51,234 bases of DNA, taken from the NCBI GenBank assembly GCA_003349915.1, contig QFXE01000012.1, positions 1 to 51,234 on the forward strand, read 5' to 3'. The translations under genes were made by a program, and so were the position numbers. The notes under the pieces are model-generated. The model did not search any database, had not been told where the DNA came from, and worked only from the letters and a program-made list of their open reading frames with translations. Source of the stretch: an endosymbiont of Escarpia spicata. GTDB lineage: Bacteria > Pseudomonadota > Gammaproteobacteria > Chromatiales > Chromatiaceae. Shown here piece by piece: positions 16,355 to 24,966 of this stretch; within the stretch, counting starts at the first letter, position 1, and each line of letters starts with the position of its first letter.

Positions 16355-17436
16355 TGACCTTTATTCCGCAGGCAACGATTGACCATCGGGCGCTGCGACA
16401 TAATCTGCAAAAGGTTCGAGAGACTGCACCTGAGAGCCGCATCTGGGCGGTAATCAAGGCCAATGCTTACGGTCATGGAATGGAGCGAGTCGCAGCAACG
16501 CTGCAGGCAGCGGATGGTTTTGCCGTGGCCCGCATCGAAGAGGCCCAGCGCCTGAGACATGCCGGTGTGACAAAGCCGATCCTGATCCTGGAAGGTGTCT
16601 TTACAGCGGGGGATGTCGAGTCTGCATCCGAGAACGGTTTCCAGCTGACTGTGCATCACTTACAGCAGGTTGGGCTGCTTGAAACCACGCCAATCAACTT
16701 CCCTGTTGAATGTTGGCTCAAAGTGGATACCGGCATGCACCGGCTCGGTTTTGCGCCGAGCCAGCTTAGTGAAGCTGCTTTGCGACTGCAGAAGGTTAAT
16801 GGGGTGGGTGATCTGCATCTCATGACCCACCTTGCGAACGCGGATGACAGGAATGATCCGGCCAGCCTGAAACAGTGCGAACGCTTCGACAGGCTTACAC
16901 TCTCTTCCTATACTGATCTTTCGATCGCCAACTCAGCGGGCCTGCTGGCCTTTGAAGAGACACATCGTGACTGGGTTCGGCCTGGCATCATGCTCTATGG
17001 TGTCACTCCCTTTCAGCACTCCATCGGATCGGATGATGGCTTGCAACCTGTGATGACCTTCAGCAGCCGGGTCTTAACGCTGAATCACTGCAACGCCGGT
17101 GACCGTGTCGGTTATGGCGGCACCTTTGAGTGCCTTGAGTCGATGCCGGTTGCGGTGATTGGTGTGGGTTATGGCGACGGCTATCCCCGCCATGCGAAGC
17201 CGGGGACGCCGGTCTTGATCCGCAATCAACGACTGCCCCTTATCGGTCGGGTTTCAATGGATATGATCTGCGTAGATGCCAGGGCCTTGCCGGACTTGCA
17301 GATTGGAGAGGAGGTTGTGCTTTGGGGCGAAGGATTGCCGGTGGAGTTGATTGCGCAATCGTCCGAAACCATTGCCTATGAGTTGCTGTGTGGTATTACC
17401 GGTCGTGTTGATTTCATCGATGTGGAAAAGGATTAG
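16354..17436 (+). CDS. alr: Alanine racemase (PLP-dependent)
   Basis: A 360-residue alanine racemase that supplies D-alanine for peptidoglycan. The PLP lysine is Lys35 in AVIKANAYGHG. The second catalytic residue is the Tyr in RVGYGGTFE (about residue 253). Further family motifs are VDTGMHRLGF, VRPGIMLYG and IGRVSMDMICVD. Length fits the family. It overlaps the dnaB stop and is followed 2 bp later by radA, so dnaB-alr-radA is probably one transcript. Confidence 0.97.
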   Translation: MTFIPQATIDHRALRHNLQKVRETAPESRIWAVIKANAYGHGMERVAATLQAADGFAVARIEEAQRLRHAGVTKPILILEGVFTAGDVESASENGFQLTVHHLQQVGLLETTPINFPVECWLKVDTGMHRLGFAPSQLSEAALRLQKVNGVGDLHLMTHLANADDRNDPASLKQCERFDRLTLSSYTDLSIANSAGLLAFEETHRDWVRPGIMLYGVTPFQHSIGSDDGLQPVMTFSSRVLTLNHCNAGDRVGYGGTFECLESMPVAVIGVGYGDGYPRHAKPGTPVLIRNQRLPLIGRVSMDMICVDARALPDLQIGEEVVLWGEGLPVELIAQSSETIAYELLCGITGRVDFIDVEKD

Positions 17437-17438
17437 TT

Positions 17439-18815
17439 GTGGCACAGGGAATAAAGAAGAACAGTAAATCGGTCTACGTTTGCAGCGCTTGTGGAGGTTC
17501 CTTTCCCAAATGGGCGGGGCAGTGTCCCGACTGCAAGGCATGGAATGTTCTGGAAGAGATGGCAGTAGCGCCAAAAGGGCCGGGCAGTGGCCGTTTTGCA
17601 GGTTATTCCGGCGAAGTGAGTCCTGAGATATACACCCTTGCCGCAGTGCAGGCGAACCAGGAGATCCGTGTCCCTTCAGGCAGCAAAGAGCTGGACCGGG
17701 TGCTTGGCGGAGGATTGGTTTACGGCTCGGTGATACTGTTGGGAGGAGACCCGGGTATCGGTAAATCCACGCTCCTTATCCAGACCCTGGCGCAGCTCTC
17801 GGTCTCCATGCAGACGCTCTATGTTTCCGGGGAGGAATCGCCTCGCCAGATCGCCCTGCGGGCGCAGCGTCTGGGACTGCCGGTGGATGAACTTCGCCTG
17901 CTGCCGGAGACCTGCGTGGAGCGGATTGTCGCCTCTGCGGAGAAGGAGAAACCGGCAGTTTTGGTGGTTGACTCGATTCAGACCATGTTTACTGAGCAGC
18001 TGCAGTCCGCTCCGGGTTCGGTTTCCCAAGTCAGAGAGGCTACCGCGCAACTGGTCCATTTCGCCAAGCGAAGCGGCACTGCGGTTTTTCTGGTCGGACA
18101 TGTCACCAAGGAAGGCAATCTGGCAGGTCCCAGGGTACTGGAGCACATGGTGGATACCGTGCTCTATTTTGAAGGTGAAGCGGGCAGTCAGTTCCGCCTC
18201 ATCCGTACGATCAAAAACCGTTTCGGCGCGGTCAACGAACTGGGTGTGTTTGCCATGACCGAGCGGGGTCTGAAAGAGGTGAGCAACCCCTCGGCGATCT
18301 TCCTCTCCCGACATACCGAAGCGGTGCCCGGCAGTGTGATTCTGGTGACCCGGGAGGGCACCCGGCCATTACTGGTGGAGGCTCAGGCACTGGTGGATGA
18401 GAGTCCGCTGGCTAACCCCCGGCGAGTTACCCTGGGCCTGGAACAGAACCGTCTCTCCATGTTGCTTGCGGTGCTGCATCGGCATTGCGGCATCAGCATG
18501 TTTGATCAGGATGTCTATGTGAACGTGGTTGGCGGGGTGCGTATCACAGAGACGGCGGCGGATCTGGCGGTATTGCTGGCGGTGCTTTCCAGTTTTCGCG
18601 GCAGTTCAATAGAGACAGGTCTGGTGACCTTTGGTGAAGTCGGTTTGACTGGCGAGATCCGGCCGGTGCCAAATGGTCAGGAGCGCCTGCGGGAAGCGGC
18701 CAAGCACGGCTTCAAAAGAGCAATCGTACCCAAAGCCAACGTGCCGAAACAGTTGGTCAAGGGGATTGAAGTCGTACCGGTGGAGCGCCTCTCTGAAGTG
18801 CTCGATGCAATCTAA
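17439..18815 (+). CDS. radA: DNA repair protein RadA
   Basis: A 458-residue RadA, a DnaB-like ATPase that processes recombination intermediates. It has a C4 zinc finger (Cys15, Cys18, Cys29, Cys32 in CSACGGSFPKWAGQCPDC), Walker A GGDPGIGKST near residues 102-111, the RadA-specific KNRFG motif near residue 258, and a Lon-protease-like C-terminal domain (VYVNVVGGVRITETAADLAV, GEVGLTGEIRPV). A GTG start 2 bp after the alr stop gives MAQGIKKNSK, the usual opening. Confidence 0.97.
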   Translation: MAQGIKKNSKSVYVCSACGGSFPKWAGQCPDCKAWNVLEEMAVAPKGPGSGRFAGYSGEVSPEIYTLAAVQANQEIRVPSGSKELDRVLGGGLVYGSVILLGGDPGIGKSTLLIQTLAQLSVSMQTLYVSGEESPRQIALRAQRLGLPVDELRLLPETCVERIVASAEKEKPAVLVVDSIQTMFTEQLQSAPGSVSQVREATAQLVHFAKRSGTAVFLVGHVTKEGNLAGPRVLEHMVDTVLYFEGEAGSQFRLIRTIKNRFGAVNELGVFAMTERGLKEVSNPSAIFLSRHTEAVPGSVILVTREGTRPLLVEAQALVDESPLANPRRVTLGLEQNRLSMLLAVLHRHCGISMFDQDVYVNVVGGVRITETAADLAVLLAVLSSFRGSSIETGLVTFGEVGLTGEIRPVPNGQERLREAAKHGFKRAIVPKANVPKQLVKGIEVVPVERLSEVLDAI

Positions 18816-18992
18816 ACCTCTTTTAACTTAAGTTTCGGAGTTTGTGGTGATGGCTGGCATGGGGTGCGGCATCTCTAAATGTGACGAACGTAGGGTGGGC
18901 CGCGTGCACCATGATTGCTTGCGGCGGGACAGTTTATTACGGATAATTTCCGGATTTCTTTGGCTGTAGACGTATCAACAATGAGGTTTTCG

Positions 18993-20147
18993 ATGCGAAG
19001 TTTTCTTAAGAATGTGCTTGCAATGGCAATTGGGATTGGGATTACCCTTCTTGCGCTTGAAGGGGTCCTGCGCACTACGCATCTGTTGGACGCACATACC
19101 GGCTATTCTGAACCGCATCCCCTCTATGGCTGGAAACTTGCGGCTGGCCGTGACTACTGGGCCGAACTGGAGGGTGGCCATGCGGAAGGCGTAATCAACA
19201 GCTATGGCTGGCGTGACAGGGAATGGCAGAAAGAGAAAGGCGATGGTGTCTATCGTGTTGCCATAGTGGGGGACAGTTTTGTGGAAGCGCTGCAGGTGGA
19301 GGAAGAGGAAACTTTCACCAGGATGGCGGAGCAGCTGCTGAATGATGAAGGCCAAAAAGTCGAGCTGATGAACTTCGGTCGTTCCGGAGCCACCACGACA
19401 GAGGAATTTCTTTTTATTCGTGAAGAGGTCATGGATTTCAAGCCCGACCTGGTTGTCGTCGTGTTTTTCCCCTATAACGACATCCGGGATATGGACCCTG
19501 ATCTGACCCATGACAATATACGGCCATTTGCCACCTTTGATGCAAACGGCAATCTGTCAATAGATACTTCTTTTACCGAGACCAGAAGTTACGCTTTAAA
19601 ATCGGCGATTAACCCGATGAAGCAGTCATCGGCATTTGTCAGCTTGATGGCTACACAGTACAACCAGTTGAAAGGCGCATTTTCCAAGAAAGCCAAGAGT
19701 GGCGATGTTAGCAGCCAGGAAGAGTTGTTGGTAAAGAAAGGTTTTCTGAGCCTTGCCACGGATTCCCCGGTTCCTGATTTCGAAAGGGCTTACGCGCTCA
19801 ATAAACGCATGCTGCTCGAGATCAAGATGCTTGTCGAAAAGGGCGGCGCGAAGTTTATGTTGATGAATCTTCCCTTTGCAACCCTGAAACCTGAGATCGA
19901 AGAGGATTATAAGCGGGTGGACGATACATTCGACCGCACCTATTTCGATAAGGATCTTGGAAAGTTTGCTCAGGAGGAGGGGATCGATTTTCTCCCGTTG
20001 GAGGATTCATTCCGGGATTTTTGGCAAGCCAATGATCTGGATATACTACCCGGGCATTTCAATCCTACGGGCCATCAGTTAGCCGGGAAATTGCTTGCAG
20101 AAGCAATTAAATCTGTGAAAGTTCGCTCAACGGTAGAAGACCGCTAA
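18993..20147 (+). CDS. SGNH/GDSL-type hydrolase-like exported protein (AlgX/AlgJ-like)
   Basis: A 384-residue protein with an N-terminal hydrophobic segment (about residues 4-22) and an SGNH hydrolase fold. Block I is VAIVGDSFVEALQVEEEETF, block II MNFGRSGATTTEEF, block III FFPYNDIRD, and the catalytic His lies in GHFNPTGHQLA. Proteins of this class often accompany carbamoyltransferase-SxtJ-DUF5989 genes in glycan clusters, and exactly those genes lie opposite at 20288-21408. A role in modifying an exported polysaccharide is inferred. ATG 18993 is chosen because GAGG stands 7 bp upstream; ATG 18981 is an alternative. Confidence 0.78.
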   Translation: MRSFLKNVLAMAIGIGITLLALEGVLRTTHLLDAHTGYSEPHPLYGWKLAAGRDYWAELEGGHAEGVINSYGWRDREWQKEKGDGVYRVAIVGDSFVEALQVEEEETFTRMAEQLLNDEGQKVELMNFGRSGATTTEEFLFIREEVMDFKPDLVVVVFFPYNDIRDMDPDLTHDNIRPFATFDANGNLSIDTSFTETRSYALKSAINPMKQSSAFVSLMATQYNQLKGAFSKKAKSGDVSSQEELLVKKGFLSLATDSPVPDFERAYALNKRMLLEIKMLVEKGGAKFMLMNLPFATLKPEIEEDYKRVDDTFDRTYFDKDLGKFAQEEGIDFLPLEDSFRDFWQANDLDILPGHFNPTGHQLAGKLLAEAIKSVKVRSTVEDR

Positions 20148-20194
20148 TCCTTGCACTTCCTTTCGTTTTGTTCTCTGCTTCCAACTGAAAGCTT

Positions 20195-20276
20195 CAGTTA
20201 AATCACCTCCAGCGTGGCTGGGGGTGATTTAACTGTTGATCATGCACGGAGCGGAGTCTCTCCCGGACTCCGTGCA
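20195..20276. terminator. Two strong hairpins between converging genes
   Basis: CAGTTAAATCACC/GGTGATTTAACTG (20195-20235) is a perfect 13-bp stem. TGCACGGAG/CTCCGTGCA (20243-20276) is a perfect 9-bp stem. They lie between the SGNH gene (plus) and the DUF5989 gene (minus). No long T-run follows either stem, so they may be attenuating or 3'-protecting hairpins rather than classic terminators. Confidence 0.55.
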
Positions 20277-20287
20277 GCATCAGCGGT

Positions 20288-20440
20288 TTAAAACAGGGTA
20301 TAGATAAAAGGCGCGACGGCGGACCCCTGAGACAGCACCACCAGAGCGCCAAGCAGCAGCATGATGATGATGATGGGCGCAAGCCAGAACTTCTTGCGTT
20401 CTTTCATAAAACCGAAAAGGTCTTTGATTAGGTCGATCAT
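20288..20440 (-). CDS. DUF5989 small membrane protein
   Basis: A 50-residue protein: a short cytoplasmic start ([19 protein letters not shown]), one transmembrane helix (APIIIIMLLLGALVVLS), and a short tail ending APFIYTLF. Size and pattern match DUF5989, which is commonly encoded right after SxtJ and a carbamoyltransferase. Its ATG overlaps the SxtJ stop (TAATG), so translation is coupled. Function is unknown. Confidence 0.85.
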   Translation of the reverse strand: MIDLIKDLFGFMKERKKFWLAPIIIIMLLLGALVVLSQGSAVAPFIYTLF

Positions 20441-20844
20441 TAGTAGGGGTTCTCCAAACTCTTCTTGTCAGGCGTGTGGCTGTCGATCCGGTAGGACTTG
20501 GCATCCGCATCGTACTTGCGCCGCATGGGGTCATTGAACAGCCGCATGATCAGACCTGCCGGGAAGATCACCAGGAAAAAAACGATGCCGAGGATCAGCG
20601 GCGTGGTGATCTTGCTCATCATCAGGCCAAACTTCATCCACACCTTGTAGACGGGGCCTAACGAGTTGGGAGCCACCAGCGCCCAGATGGCCAATATACC
20701 GGCCAAAACCCAGGGCCAAAGCGGGATACTGATATCCAGCAGCCAGGGGAAGAAGAGACCGAAGATGACTGCGATGATGCCGCCCGTTACCAGGCCGAAT
20801 TCCCGCAGTCCTTTTTTGTCGAGTTCAGGTATTGTGTGTTCCAT
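20440..20844 (-). CDS. SxtJ-family membrane protein
   Basis: A 134-residue membrane protein with three hydrophobic segments ([20 protein letters not shown], then [17 protein letters not shown], then [18 protein letters not shown]). It resembles SxtJ, named from the saxitoxin cluster but widespread beside NodU/SxtI-type carbamoyltransferases. The role is not established. It follows the carbamoyltransferase stop by 9 bp and overlaps the DUF5989 start. Its presence does not imply toxin production: no saxitoxin biosynthetic genes are here. Confidence 0.82.
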   Translation of the reverse strand: MEHTIPELDKKGLREFGLVTGGIIAVIFGLFFPWLLDISIPLWPWVLAGILAIWALVAPNSLGPVYKVWMKFGLMMSKITTPLILGIVFFLVIFPAGLIMRLFNDPMRRKYDADAKSYRIDSHTPDKKSLENPY

Positions 20845-20853
20845 TGTTACAGA

Positions 20854-21408
20854 TCAATCCAGTTCGAATTCGTCTTTCCAGGAGTCGTCTTTTTCCCACT
20901 TGGGCTGTTCCGACTTGGACATCAAGTGGTTTTCAATCACCAGATAGTCCATTTCGGTGCGCATAAAACAGCGGTAGGCGTCCTCCGGCGTGCAGACGAT
21001 GGGTTCGCCCCGGACGTTGAACGACGTGTTGATGACTATCGGGCAACCGGTCTTCGACTCGAAGTTCTTGATCAGGTCGTAATAGCGCGGGTTGGTCTCC
21101 GGATGTACGGTCTGCAGACGTGCGGAATAATCCACGTGGGTGATGGAGGGGATTTCAGAGCGCGGCACGTTGAGTTTTTCGATGCCGAACAGCTGCTGCT
21201 GCTCTGCGCTCATCGGGATGCGCTTATCCTCATGCACCGGCGCCACGATCAGCATATAGGGACTGACGTGTCTGTCGCTGTCGAACTCAAAGAACTCAGA
21301 GACGCGGTCGTGGGCCACAGAAGGGGCAAAGGGACGGAACGACTCGCGATACTTGATCTTGAGATTCATCACCGACTGCATCTTCTTGCTGCGGGGGTCG
21401 CCGATGAT
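20854..21408 (-). pseudogene. Carbamoyltransferase C-terminal fragment, fused at its 5' end to fleQ
   Basis: 184 codons matching the C-terminal carbamoyltransferase domain, from [11 protein letters not shown] through SFRPFAPSV and [20 protein letters not shown] to the stop. The N-terminal catalytic part, including the HHQSHAA and GPRALG motifs, is absent because at 21408/21409 the DNA changes to fleQ. Bases 21060-21408 are identical to 1-349, where the same gene continues intact to its start at 1642. It is either a genuine broken duplicate or a product of assembly mis-joining. In both cases the ordinary downstream partners SxtJ and DUF5989 follow. Confidence 0.9.
21060..21408. repeat. Direct repeat copy B (349 bp), identical to 1-349
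   Basis: Exact copy of 1-349 in the same orientation. Its right end is the junction with fleQ coding sequence. No insertion-sequence end, target-site duplication or tRNA lies at the breakpoint. Confidence 0.97.
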
Positions 21409-22209
21409 CATGAAAAAGGGGCCTTTACCGGGGCAATCAGCGCCCGCAAGGGACGCTTCGAAATGGCCGAAAGCGGTACCCTGTTTCTTGATGAGATCGG
21501 TGACATGAGTATGCCGATGCAGGTCAAACTGCTGCGTGTTTTGCAGGAACGTACTTTCGAGCGTGTCGGCAGCAATAAGACACTGCACGCGAATGTCCGC
21601 ATCATTGCGGCGACCCATCGCAATCTGGAAGAAGCTATTGATGAGGGCAGATTCCGTGAAGATCTTTTCTATCGTCTGAATGTATTTCCCATAGAAATGC
21701 CACCACTGCGGGATCGGGTGGAGGATATTCCGGTACTGGTCAACGATCTGATTCATCGCATAGAGAATGAGAAGCGAGGGTCGGTACGTTTGACTCCCGC
21801 AGCCGTTGCGGCCTTGAGCCACTACCGATGGCCCGGTAATGTCAGGGAACTGGCGAATCTGATAGAGCGGTTGGCAATTCTCTATCCCTATGGGGTAGTC
21901 GACGTGGGCGATCTGCCCGACAAATTCCGGCCTGCTGGTGGATTGCTCGATACAGTGCAGCTGCCCGAAGTGACAATCCCTGGTGATGAGCCAGACACCA
22001 CGCTGCATGCCCCACGACTGCCCAACGATGGCATCGATCTCAAAGCCCATCTTGGCAGCCTGGAGCAGAGCCTGATCCAGCAAGCCCTCGAAGAATCGGG
22101 TGGTGTCGTCGCGCATGCGGCCAAGCGGCTCCATATGCGCCGCACGACATTGGTGGAAAAACTGCGCAAATATGGTCTTCAACGCCAGCATGAGTCGACG
22201 GGAATTTGA
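21409..22209 (+). pseudogene. fleQ: fleQ, N-terminally truncated sigma-54-dependent flagellar master regulator
   Basis: About 266 codons of FleQ, the enhancer-binding protein at the top of the polar flagellar cascade. Visible parts are the GAFTGA loop ([12 protein letters not shown]) that contacts sigma-54, Walker B ([11 protein letters not shown]), the sensor regions ([27 protein letters not shown]), [16 protein letters not shown], and a C-terminal Fis-type helix-turn-helix ([31 protein letters not shown]). The N-terminal FleQ receiver-like domain and Walker A are missing: the sequence upstream of 21409 is antisense carbamoyltransferase. No native start is present. An open frame running through the junction is accidental. 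The intact gene probably exists but is misplaced by assembly (inference). Confidence 0.88.
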
Positions 22210-22262
22210 CGTTTCTTAATAATTGAATTCACAACCCATTGAAATATAACAAATAATAAAAT

Positions 22263-22278
22263 AGGCACGGTTGTTGCT
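22263..22278 (+). promoter_or_regulatory. Sigma-54 (RpoN) promoter of fleSR
   Basis: AGGCACGGTTGTTGCT has the -24 GG and -12 GC exactly 10 bp apart (GGCAC, 5 bp, TTGC), matching the sigma-54 consensus except for one base. It lies about 53 bp before fleS. In polar flagellates FleQ with RpoN activates fleSR, which fits. Confidence 0.8.
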
Positions 22279-22330
22279 CTGTATCTGGGTGTCAAGATGA
22301 CATTCAACTGCAGAGACATAAAACGTGCCG

Positions 22331-23560
22331 ATGAACCGCTCAACGCCCGAACGCCAACAATCCCTCGAAGCGGCGTTTAATCTGTTCAATCAATTATCTG
22401 AAGAGCTGACCGGCTCATACCAGCAGTTACAGCATCAGGTATTACAGTTGAGCAGCGAACTGGCTGCTGCACGTAGCGAACGCATCCTTCAACTGGCAGA
22501 GAAAGAGCGTATCGCCGACCGGCTGGAACGTCTGCTAGAAACGCTTCCAGCGGCTGTGATCGTGCTTGATGGCGAAGAGTGCGTACAGGAGTTCAACCCG
22601 GCGGCACGGCGTCTGCTGGGTTCTATCAATGAAGGGGATGACTGGCGGGAGTTGCGCCGGCAGTTGTTTCAGATCCCGCAACATTCAGGGGACGACCTGC
22701 GACTCTGCAATGGCCGTATTCTCAGCATCTCATCCTGTGACCTTGAGCAAGCGCCTGGACGTATTCTGGTCATGCTCGACGTCACAGAAACCCGCAAACT
22801 GCAGGAGCGCCTGAACCGTCAGGAGAGACTGGGGGCGATGGGAGAGATGTCTGCACAACTTGCCCATCAGATGCGTACCCCTCTCAGTTCCGCCTTGCTC
22901 TACACCTCACACCTCTCACGCGACGATCTGACATCCGGTCAACGTCAACGATTTACCGGCAAACTGCGTTCCCGGTTGCAGCATATGGAACGCCAAATTC
23001 GCGATATTTTGATGTTTGCCCGAGGCTCATCGGAAGGTGAAGAACTCATCTCCCTGTCGGAGCTGTTGGGTGAATTTGCAGAGGGTATCAGGCCAGAACT
23101 GAACGATGTGGCGGTGACACTCAAGATAGAGGATCTCAGTGCTGGTGCTGCCGTGATAAAAGGCCGCCGTGATGCACTGCTCGGCGTATTGAGCAACCTG
23201 ACGGATAATGCATTGCAGCAAGGTGCAAATTGCATCACGTTGCTGCTGAGAGTTACAGATGACGTGGAATTACTGTTCAGTGATAACGGCTCCGGTGTCC
23301 CGGCTGAAATTCGAGAACAGATTTTTGACCCTTTCTTTACCAACCGGGCAGGCGGAACCGGTCTGGGTCTGGCTGTAGTACAGAACCTGGTACTCAGCCA
23401 TCATGGTGAGATCCGCCTGACCGATAGCCTGAATGGTGGTGCCTGCTTCCAATTGGCATTTCCTCTGGTTTCTCTCCAACAAACAGAACAACAGATAGCC
23501 GTTGAATTACCTGTGGTAGTTGCCGGAAGTCCTCTCATCGAGGCAAGGAGATTGTCATGA
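22331..23560 (+). CDS. fleS: Flagellar sensor histidine kinase FleS
   Basis: A 409-residue cytoplasmic kinase with no transmembrane segments, like FleS/FlrB. An N-terminal coiled coil (about 10-65) leads to a PAS-like domain (ETLPAAVIVLDGEECVQEFN). The phosphoacceptor is His179 in LAHQMRTPLSS. The ATPase domain has the N-box LTDNALQQGAN, the DNGSGVP box and GGTGLGLAVV. It phosphorylates FleR to switch on middle flagellar genes. ATG 22331 is chosen; a GTG 6 bp upstream is also possible. Its stop overlaps the fleR start (ATGA). Confidence 0.92.
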   Translation: MNRSTPERQQSLEAAFNLFNQLSEELTGSYQQLQHQVLQLSSELAAARSERILQLAEKERIADRLERLLETLPAAVIVLDGEECVQEFNPAARRLLGSINEGDDWRELRRQLFQIPQHSGDDLRLCNGRILSISSCDLEQAPGRILVMLDVTETRKLQERLNRQERLGAMGEMSAQLAHQMRTPLSSALLYTSHLSRDDLTSGQRQRFTGKLRSRLQHMERQIRDILMFARGSSEGEELISLSELLGEFAEGIRPELNDVAVTLKIEDLSAGAAVIKGRRDALLGVLSNLTDNALQQGANCITLLLRVTDDVELLFSDNGSGVPAEIREQIFDPFFTNRAGGTGLGLAVVQNLVLSHHGEIRLTDSLNGGACFQLAFPLVSLQQTEQQIAVELPVVVAGSPLIEARRLS

Positions 23561-24909
23561 GTCAGGCAACCGTTCTCATCGTGGAAGATGATCCTGCTCT
23601 GCGTGAAGCACTGAGCGATACCCTCGAACTTGCCGGTTACCCGGTAAGAGCCGCGGAAGGAGGCAGTGCGGCATTGGAGATATTGCGTCAGGAACCGGTG
23701 GGCATAGTGGTGAGCGATGTGCAGATGCGCCCGATGGACGGGCATCGCCTGTTACGCCGAATCAAGGCGGGATATCCAAATCTGCCAGTATTGCTGATGA
23801 CCGCTTTCGGAACGATCGAAAAGGCGGTGCATGCGATGCGTGATGGCGCAGTGGATTATCTGATCAAGCCCTTCGAGGCGGAGGTGCTGGTGAGTAAAGT
23901 CGCCGGGCATATCCTGTCTGCCGTGGACAAATTACAGCGTGGCCCGATTGTTGAAGACCTGCGCAGCCGTGAAGTTCTGGAGCTTGCCCGTCGTGTCTCT
24001 CACAGTGAAGCGACGGTATTGATTAACGGGGAGAGCGGCACAGGTAAAGAGGTGTTCGCCCGTTATATCCACCAGACTTCAGAACGGCGCGATGGCCCAT
24101 TCGTTGCCATCAACTGTGCGGCGATCCCGGAAAATATGCTGGAAGCCGTCCTGTTTGGCTACGAAAAAGGCGCCTTCACCGGTGCATACCAGTCTGCCGC
24201 CGGTAAATTCGAGCAGGCTCAGGGCGGTACCCTGCTGCTCGATGAGATCTCCGAGATGAGTATGCCGCTGCAGGCAAAACTGCTGCGCGTATTGCAGGAA
24301 AGAGAAGTTGAACGCCTTGGTGGACGCAAGATGATCGAACTCGATGTGCGGGTGCTGGCCACCACCAATCGCAAGCTGCGTGAGGAGGTTTCCGCCGGTC
24401 GTTTTCGTGAGGATCTCTTCTATCGGCTCAATGTTTTTCCTCTGACCTTGCCGCCGTTGCGGGAGCGCAAACGGGACATTATTCCCCTGGCCAGACATCT
24501 TATATCCCAGCACCTGCTGCCGGGGCAGTCGGTGCCGCCATTCAGTGAAGCGGCTCAGGTTCAGCTCTTATCCCACGATTGGGCCGGAAATGTGCGTGAA
24601 CTGGAGAACCTGATACAGCGTGCCCTGATCCTCTACAACGGCGAACAGATAGAGGCTGAAGACCTCGCGTTTGAGAGTGCGGATGACATTGAAGCACCCA
24701 GCGTACCTCCGGCAGCCGAAACTTCAGCAGGGAGACTGCCGGAAGACCTGCGTTCAGTGGAGGAGCAGATGATCATGGATGCCCTCCATGAAGGTGATGG
24801 AAGCCGCAAGCAGGCGGCGGAGCGCTTGGGCATCAGTCAGCGCACGTTGCGTTACAAGATAGCCCGCATGCGCAATGCCGGCATGGCGATTCCCGGCCGG
24901 GCCGGCTGA
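23557..24909 (+). CDS. fleR: Flagellar sigma-54-dependent response regulator FleR
   Basis: A 450-residue NtrC-type regulator. The receiver domain has Asp54 as phosphorylation site (VVSDVQMRP) with acidic Asp11/Asp12 and Lys in LIKPF. The AAA+ domain has Walker A GESGTGKE, GAFTGA in [10 protein letters not shown], Walker B GTLLLDEISEM and the [14 protein letters not shown] block. A Fis-type helix-turn-helix ends the protein (RKQAAERLGISQRTLRYKI). With FleS it activates sigma-54 promoters of basal body and hook genes; one such promoter follows directly at 24911, upstream of fliE. Confidence 0.95.
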   Translation: MSQATVLIVEDDPALREALSDTLELAGYPVRAAEGGSAALEILRQEPVGIVVSDVQMRPMDGHRLLRRIKAGYPNLPVLLMTAFGTIEKAVHAMRDGAVDYLIKPFEAEVLVSKVAGHILSAVDKLQRGPIVEDLRSREVLELARRVSHSEATVLINGESGTGKEVFARYIHQTSERRDGPFVAINCAAIPENMLEAVLFGYEKGAFTGAYQSAAGKFEQAQGGTLLLDEISEMSMPLQAKLLRVLQEREVERLGGRKMIELDVRVLATTNRKLREEVSAGRFREDLFYRLNVFPLTLPPLRERKRDIIPLARHLISQHLLPGQSVPPFSEAAQVQLLSHDWAGNVRELENLIQRALILYNGEQIEAEDLAFESADDIEAPSVPPAAETSAGRLPEDLRSVEEQMIMDALHEGDGSRKQAAERLGISQRTLRYKIARMRNAGMAIPGRAG

Positions 24910-24910
24910 T

Positions 24911-24926
24911 TGGTGCGGAATCTGCA
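24911..24926 (+). promoter_or_regulatory. Sigma-54 promoter of the fliE operon
   Basis: TGGTGCGGAATCTGCA keeps GG and GC exactly 10 bp apart, the defining spacing of sigma-54 promoters, and starts 1 bp after the fleR stop, 41 bp before fliE. The -24 block is TGGTGC instead of TGGCAC, so it is a weaker match than the fleS promoter. A FleR-regulated fliE operon is expected here. Confidence 0.65.
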
Positions 24927-24966
24927 TATTACAGATAGATCGATCGATTTGAGTGGGGAGTGAACG

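Noticed and set aside
20440-20844. Saxitoxin biosynthesis because of SxtJ
   Set aside because: SxtJ-like proteins are common beside carbamoyltransferases in non-toxic bacteria; no sxtA, sxtG or other pathway genes are present.
20836-22209. A 457-codon plus-strand frame and a 445-codon minus-strand frame crossing the fleQ/carbamoyltransferase junction
   Set aside because: Each joins real coding sequence of one gene to antisense of the other. The fusion is a by-product of the junction, not a new protein.
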